Assembly (NCBI RefSeq): GCF_905475395.1
Contig: NC_058338.1
Coordinates: 37,392,935-37,456,934, forward strand
Length of the DNA stretch: 64,000 bases
Reading direction: 5' to 3'
From: Chrysoperla carnea
Taxonomy: Eukaryota; Arthropoda; Insecta; Neuroptera; Chrysopidae
The notes beneath the pieces were generated by a model that saw only the letters and a list, made by a program, of their open reading frames with translations, had not been told where the DNA came from and did no database searches. The position numbers and the translations under genes were made by a program. The first letter of the stretch is position 1, and each line of letters starts with the position of its first letter. Positions 35,501-64,000 of this stretch are shown piece by piece.

Positions 35501-38500
35501 TAAAAAAACAAATTCTATTTTTATAGAAGTAGAGGTCATAAATAGCAAACGAATAAAATGGCATCTATTCTGGATTCGTCATACCAACCGATGTTACACT
35601 ATTAGAGAAATTAAAAAAATTATGAATATCAAAATTAAAAGTTTAAATAATAATATTCCAAGCTATTTAGCCGTTAATTTATATTTTTAACTTATTTATG
35701 AATACTTCATTTCGATAGAACGCAAAATATCGATTCTGACTGATTTTTCAGTCAGAAAGCACAAACTTTTCAATTGCGTTTTTTTCTGAATCCAGTAAAA
35801 ATTAAAAAATTAAGGTAAAGATTTTTTTGAAAAAAAATTTACTCTTTCCAAATTTTTGGCAATTTATATATCTTTTTACTTTGGAAATTTTCGAATATAG
35901 TTTGCAATCAAATTTTTTCAAAAGCACAAAAGATCCAACATGAGACTCCTACTAGAGGGTGTTTAATCATTATTTCTAAGGCTAGTGCTGAAATTGATCA
36001 TTAATCTTCGTATTGGAGTAAATTCTTTATTTAAAGAAATCCAAACAATGGTTCAGTAAAGCGCACAATGAAGTTGGTAGCATAGCTAATAAAATGAAAA
36101 TTACTCTTAAATGAATAATAGAAAGCTCGATACAATAACTTACCGAATTTTTTTAATTTGCTTTCTTACTGGTGGCGTCGTAGCTTTCGTTTCGTCTAAT
36201 CTAATATTAAGAGCTTCTGTTAATCCTGCTGGAAGTGGATAATCTTTTACTCGCATTATAGATTCTAACTCTGCTTGTACCCTATAAATATTTAAAATTA
36301 TTAAAATAAAAAATATACGTTTGTTGCAATTAACTTACATTTCTGGCTCTGGTGCATCGTGAATGATTGGTTGGTCAATTTCTGTTAAATAAGCTTCTAC
36401 TGCAGGTATATACGCAGCTGTTGGAACTATATCATCAGAAAATGGAGATTGGACTCGAAACACCTGTTATGCCGTACAGTCACAGATAAGAATCAGAAAA
36501 TGTCTAGAATATTAATAGGCAGTATAAAATAAAATCTTACCATATCTTTTAATGCCATTGCGTCAGGATTTTCTTGTTCAATGTTTCGTTTTAATAATAA
36601 TAATATTGGAAATAATAACAACGATTTTTTGTTGCAAGTAACAGTTATTTGAATTTTGATTTTTTGTTTGCTCTGAATAAATGAAGGTATTTGTTCCTCG
36701 ATACAAATATTTTTATTTGGTACTAATTCAAGTAAATGAAAATAAATTGTTATGTCTGTTTGGTTTGTTATATTTAATGTAAACATTTCTTTTTTCTTAT
36801 TAACCACCAGTTCTTCTTTAATACTGTCAGACTTACATTCAATTTTGATGAAAACATACGGTGCATTAAAATATTTTCTGAAATAAAAAAATTTATTAAT
36901 CTGTTAATGAAAAATTAATTAATTAACAAAAACGGTTGCACTTGGAGCATATAACTGAGCTGAGCTTAAAAGGCGGCTTATATGTTACTAGTCAAACTTG
37001 TTGCACATGAGCTCTAGTGTAAGGCCCTTCAGATGGCTATTGGATTATTAAACACCCTATTTAACCGTTAGTGAATCTGTTTGTAAGTTTATTTACATAT
37101 AATGTTGACATCATGATTAATAGCTATGATGAGGTTTAAAAGGTGGCACTGTGGTTAGGTTGTAAGGCAGAACTTAAGTTGTTAGCACTTTATTTGGTAG
37201 CCTGTTTAAAAGAAAGAGTGAAAATGTATATTCAAGCTAAATTCATAATGATATAAATTAACTACAGTGCTACAAATCAAACTCATCGCAACATCTGAAA
37301 GAGCAGAACATTGTCTGTCGGACCACCAATAAACAAAAAAGTTCATATGAATATATGGATATAAAAATTTTCATTTTCGGGATACAAGTTTCAAAACAAA
37401 AATACGATAATGGTGAAAAAATTGTTTGGTTAAACACATGGTCAAAGATTTTTCATTTTTGGAAAAATCAATCATAAAGTTTTGGAAAAAATCCGAAAAC
37501 TTTATATTCGTATATCTCCGAATAGAAATGTCGATCAAAATACAAAAGAAACATTCTAAGCTGGGCGACAAGTTTTGAGGATTCATTATTTTCAAGAGAG
37601 AATTTTTTGTATAATTCATAAGTGAAAACTTGATTTCTGGCAATAAGCATGTTATATTTTGACTGGAAAAAATTTGTTATGGGCTTATGAAATTCGTAAA
37701 ATCGCTCTGTATTCGTAAATCGCCCTCTAATCAATTTTATTACCCTCTTGGAGTTTGAATAATATGCAGTTTATTATTATGTATGATCCGTACAATTAAC
37801 TCTTTTAGTTCTAGTCTTTACTTGCTGATCAATTGATTAGCTCAGCAAGCTAACTTTAGAAAATATTTGAATTTGCTTTGGAATGGATGATGAATCGATT
37901 TTCATACTAGAACATTTTCATTCGGTTCCTAAAATTAGTTCTACTCCAAAGCAAAATATATACAGATTTACTAGCTTAAAATAAAATACTTACCTATCAG
38001 TTCTAAATATCTCACGAAAAAAATGTTCTGTATCTTGCTGATGTGCCTGTGCATTTTCAATATTTTGATCACATAAAGAACAATAAGCTCCTTCAACAGA
38101 ATCTATATAGTTTTTTAAAGAAACATTTGTAACAAATGTTTTTAACAGGAGTGTTTTTTTTAACGGAATTAAATTATTATCATTCGAAATATTATTGGCT
38201 TTGGATGCTAGATTCTTGGAGCGCGTCTCTTTTTCATTTTCTAGTTGTTTATTTGTTTTAAAGTAATATATGCTGTTTTTTTGATCAAAAACTACACCTG
38301 GTATGGATTGTAGTAAGCCGTGCGACAAGTTTTTCTGATTAGGATTTTGATCAAAATACATTTTTATGACTGTGCTAGTATCAAGTTTGAAAAATCTTCG
38401 TTCTTTCAAATACTGAACAAATTTTTTTAAAACTGAAAAAGAAAGTTATTAATCAGTAATTTGTTTTGTTTTTTCCACTTATTTATATTTAAAAAACTTT

Positions 38501-39512
38501 CTTTTATATAGTAAAAATCGGTTTTAGTGGTATATTTCATATTATTCAGGCATTATTAAACATTTTATATTCATATTTGAACATAGAAAAGGGAAAAAAA
38601 TTGAACTATTTTTAAATACTGAAAACTTCTGTTTGTATCATTCATCAATTATGTACAAGGAAAGAAGTTTCGTCTTTTTCTATCTTACATATATATTGTT
38701 CATGTAAGTTAAGTAGGTATTTAAAAATTTTCCGAAACTTATTTTTCTAAAAAAATAGACCCGCAAACAGAATACATGCTTGTAGATAATGTGTTATCAT
38801 AGTAAGTATTCACTGATATGTTTCGATTGTGTACTTAGCGTTTGTTATTAATGCTGATGAATTTTTTGATTGATTTTATAGGTACCCTGATTAGAAATTG
38901 GGCAAGCAATAAAAAATAAAAAGTAGATTTAAAAAAAAAAACTAATTTGAGTAGCATTTTGTGGCATAAATCATTTAAATGTAACTTTTATAGTTTTATT
39001 AAAACAGAGTAATTACTACACATAATATTATGTATGTGTATAGTACTAGACTGTATAAAATAATTCAAAAATCCCGCTATTTTTTACTATAGCAATCAAT
39101 AAAAAACTTTTTTTCATTAACTTCGCCGGTTAAAAAAATTATTACATATTTTTTTTAATGTTTGAATAAATAATCTATATTTAATAAAGCGTAAAAATAA
39201 TTCAAACATATTATCAATAGATAAATCTTTTCTTAACAAACGACGAGGTTATGAATAACTTATTTATCTATGTTTAATGAATCAAATGTCATCTAAACTT
39301 CAAACGAAATAAACATTATTTTATCGAACTATTTTAAACTTTAATATATACAAAATTATAGAAAATAGTTAATTTATTTCATTAGTAAGTTGTTTTAAAA
39401 CTAGATATTTCATTGTCTTTTAACGTACAGTGCCTGAATAAATTTTGTATTGTATATATTAAAAATACTTAAATAGTTGCATACCTTTTAATTCTTTTTT
39501 ATCGGAATTCAT
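29584..39512 (-). CDS. MOV10: MOV10-family superfamily 1 RNA helicase
   Basis: Fourteen exons: 39485-39512, 37994-38432, 36541-36877, 36339-36463, 36144-36281, 35245-35431, 34167-34315, 33882-34052, 33649-33802, 33320-33588, 33046-33260, 32691-32979, 30953-31262, 29584-29796. They total 3024 nt (1007 residues). It is a Upf1-like 5'-3' helicase of the MOV10/MOV10L1/Armitage group that acts in cytoplasmic mRNP, small-RNA and transposon-silencing complexes. A CSLC...H...H zinc finger (C127, C130, H140, H146) precedes the beta-rich stalk. Motifs: I GPPGTGKT (560-567), Ia APSNSAAN, II DECG (683-686; many homologues have DEAG), III AGDPMQLGPV, IV NFRSHPALL, V GSVEQFQGEE, VI NVSLTRAK. The first exon is only 28 nt. 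The C-terminus carries a Lys-rich tail. Length and motifs fit MOV10 better than the longer piRNA paralogue, but a tree would be needed to separate them. Confidence 0.93.
31690..31804. repeat. Cluster of CTCGAG palindromes
   Basis: Within about 115 bp there are AACTCGAGTT, CACTCGAGTG, ACTCGAGTGATTCGAG and the hairpin GTTCGAGTCA-TAAG-TGACTCGAAC. All are variants of one short palindromic unit in otherwise AT-rich DNA. It lies in the MOV10-like gene intron 31263-32690. The cluster may be the remains of a foldback element or of a transcription-factor array. Confidence 0.6.
32510..32552. repeat. TA microsatellite followed by T tract
   Basis: About 15 TA dinucleotides run directly into a dozen T residues, within an intron of the MOV10-like gene. 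Confidence 0.9.
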
Positions 39513-62419
<22,907 letters not shown>

Positions 62420-64000
62420 TTTTTAAAATCATTTTTGTATTGATATATATCATAAAAATTCACGTGATATATATCGGATATATATCATGATATATATCCT
62501 CGAACCCTGCTCGAAACCTAATAGAGCGAGGTTATTTTTGACCATAAATTTGAAAAGTATGGCCCAAATTTAGTAGAATTACATACTTGGTTTATCAAAA
62601 TTGGATAAAATTTGGATATGATAGAGCAAAATTAAATTTTTTGGATTCTGATGACGTCATAAAGTTAAAAAATTTAATTTTTTTAATAACACAGGCAAAT
62701 TTATCCGATCTTCTTGGAATTTTTTTTGAAACCAACAAATTTTGGGTCATTCTTTTCAGCTGTGATGTCAGTTTTTCTCTAGCTATCACATATGTGCTTA
62801 ATTCCATTACCAGATCTCCACAATCTTGAAACCTAATAGAGCTAGGTTAATTTTGATGACAAATTTGAAAAGTATGACCCAAATTTAGTAGAATTACATA
62901 CTTGGTTCATCAAAATTGGATAAAATTTGGATATGATAGAGCAAAATTAAATTTTTTGGATTCTGATGACGTCATAAAGTTAAAAAATTCAATTTTTTTA
63001 ATAATACAGGCAATTTTTATCCGATCTTCTTGGAATTATTTTTGAAACCAACTAATTTTGGGTCATTCTTTTCAGCTGTGATGTCAGTTTTTCGCTAGCT
63101 ATCACAAATGTGCCTAATTCCATTACCAGATCTCCACAATCTTGAAACCTAATAGAGCTAGATTAATTTTGAATTTTTAAAATCATTTTTGTATTGATAT
63201 ATATCATAAAAATTCACGTGATATATATCGGATATATATCATGATATATATCCTCGAACCCTGCTCGAAACCTAATAGAGCGAGGTTATTTTTGACCATA
63301 AATTTGAAAAGTATGGCCCAAATTTAGTAGGATAACATACTTGGTTTATCAAAATTGGATAAAATTTGGATGTGATAGAGCAAAATTAAATTTTTTGGAT
63401 TCTGATGACGTCATAAAGTTCAAAAATTAAATTTTTTTAATAACACAGGCAATTTTTATCCGATCTTCTTGGAATTTTTTTTGAAACCAACAAATTTTGG
63501 GTCATTCTTTTCAGCTGTGATGTCAGTTTTTCGCTAGCTATCACATATGTGCTTAATTCCATTACCAGATCTCCACAATCTTGAAACCTAATAGAGCTAG
63601 ATTAATTTTGATGACAAATTTGAAAAGTATGACCCAAATTTAGTAGAATTACATACTTGGTTCATCAAAATTGGATAAAATTTGGATATGATAGAGCAAA
63701 ATTAAATTTTTTGGATTCTGATGACGTCATAAAGTTCAAAAATTCAATTTTTTTAATAACACAGGCAATTTTTATCCGATCTTCTTGGAATTTTTTTTGA
63801 AACCAACTAATTTTGGGTCATTCTGTTCAGCTGTGATGTCAGTTTTTCGCTAGCTATCACATATGTGCCTAATTCCATTACCAGATCTCCACAATCTTGA
63901 AACCTAATAGAGCTAGATTAATTTTGACCATAAATTTGAAAAGTATGGCCCAAATTTAGTAGGATTACATACTTGGTTTATCAAAATTGGATAAAATTTG
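62420..64000. repeat. ~316-bp satellite array with higher-order unit
   Basis: Monomers begin with GAAACCTAATAGAGC at 62513, 62828, 63144 (truncated after ~30 bp), 63267, 63583 and 63899, a period of 315-316 bp. A 93-bp linker rich in GATATATATC palindromes precedes 62513 and 63267, giving a 754-bp higher-order unit of linker, A-type monomer (ACCATAAATTTG), B-type monomer (ATGACAAATTTG) and a stub. The next linker is missing at the third position. Every full monomer carries TGACGTCA (62652, 62967, 63406, 63722). The array runs off the right edge. Confidence 0.93.

Noticed and set aside
37371-37734. Overlapping minus-strand frames in the helicase intron
   Set aside because: They are open for about 90 codons but have no recognisable motif, and including them would break the phase between exons 36541-36877 and 37994-38432.
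62587-62829. Open frames within the satellite monomers
   Set aside because: They occur in both strands of a tandem repeat, change between monomers and carry no protein features.

Overview
The window is AT-rich nuclear DNA from an animal, almost certainly an insect. The genes are split into many short exons with consensus GT-AG junctions. The gene set includes a Nanchung-type TRPV channel of the insect chordotonal (hearing/stretch) pathway, a nose-resistant-to-fluoxetine-type acyltransferase and farnesol-dehydrogenase-like short-chain reductases. Intron density (13-14 exons in several genes) argues against a fly with a compact gene structure like Drosophila. The sequence alone does not fix the order or species. 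I see no bacterial, organellar or viral genes and no CRISPR array.

Layout from left to right. THOC2 (5' exons only, minus strand, running off the left edge) and ALKBH8 (plus) are head to head across about 270 bp. Next come three minus-strand genes: an NRF-6-like acyltransferase (12 exons), BBS7 (13 exons) and a MOV10-family RNA helicase (14 exons). A plus-strand TRPV channel (nanchung) then starts at 41797 and is still incomplete at the right edge. Its fourth intron is about 14.2 kb and holds, on the opposite strand, a tandem trio of four-exon short-chain dehydrogenase/reductase paralogues. I assembled every gene from splice signals and reading-frame phase. For ALKBH8, the acyltransferase, BBS7, MOV10 and the three reductases the exon lengths sum to an exact multiple of three with one start and one stop (616, 738, 730, 1007, 254, 255 and 254 residues). 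The 300 nanchung codons in the window are also continuous.

Functionally the genes look like ordinary neighbours, not a pathway: mRNA export (THOC2), tRNA wobble-uridine modification (ALKBH8), membrane acyl transfer, ciliary trafficking (BBS7), small-RNA/mRNP helicase (MOV10) and mechanosensation in ciliated neurons (nanchung). BBS7 and nanchung both relate to sensory cilia, but nothing in the DNA shows shared control.

The non-coding DNA is full of non-autonomous mobile DNA. It holds many inverted-repeat (MITE or foldback) elements, including one of about 900 bp with ~260-bp arms and a decayed coding remnant. It also holds tRNA-like SINE fragments, a decayed hAT transposase tail, at least one abundant dispersed repeat family, and an element whose inverted ends are built of short degenerate iterations. 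At the right edge is a ~316-bp satellite with higher-order organisation; each of four monomers carries a perfect TGACGTCA palindrome. The clearest points of interest are the nested reductase cluster with its mosaic (gene-conversion-like) similarity, the satellite inside a TRPV intron, and the foldback elements.
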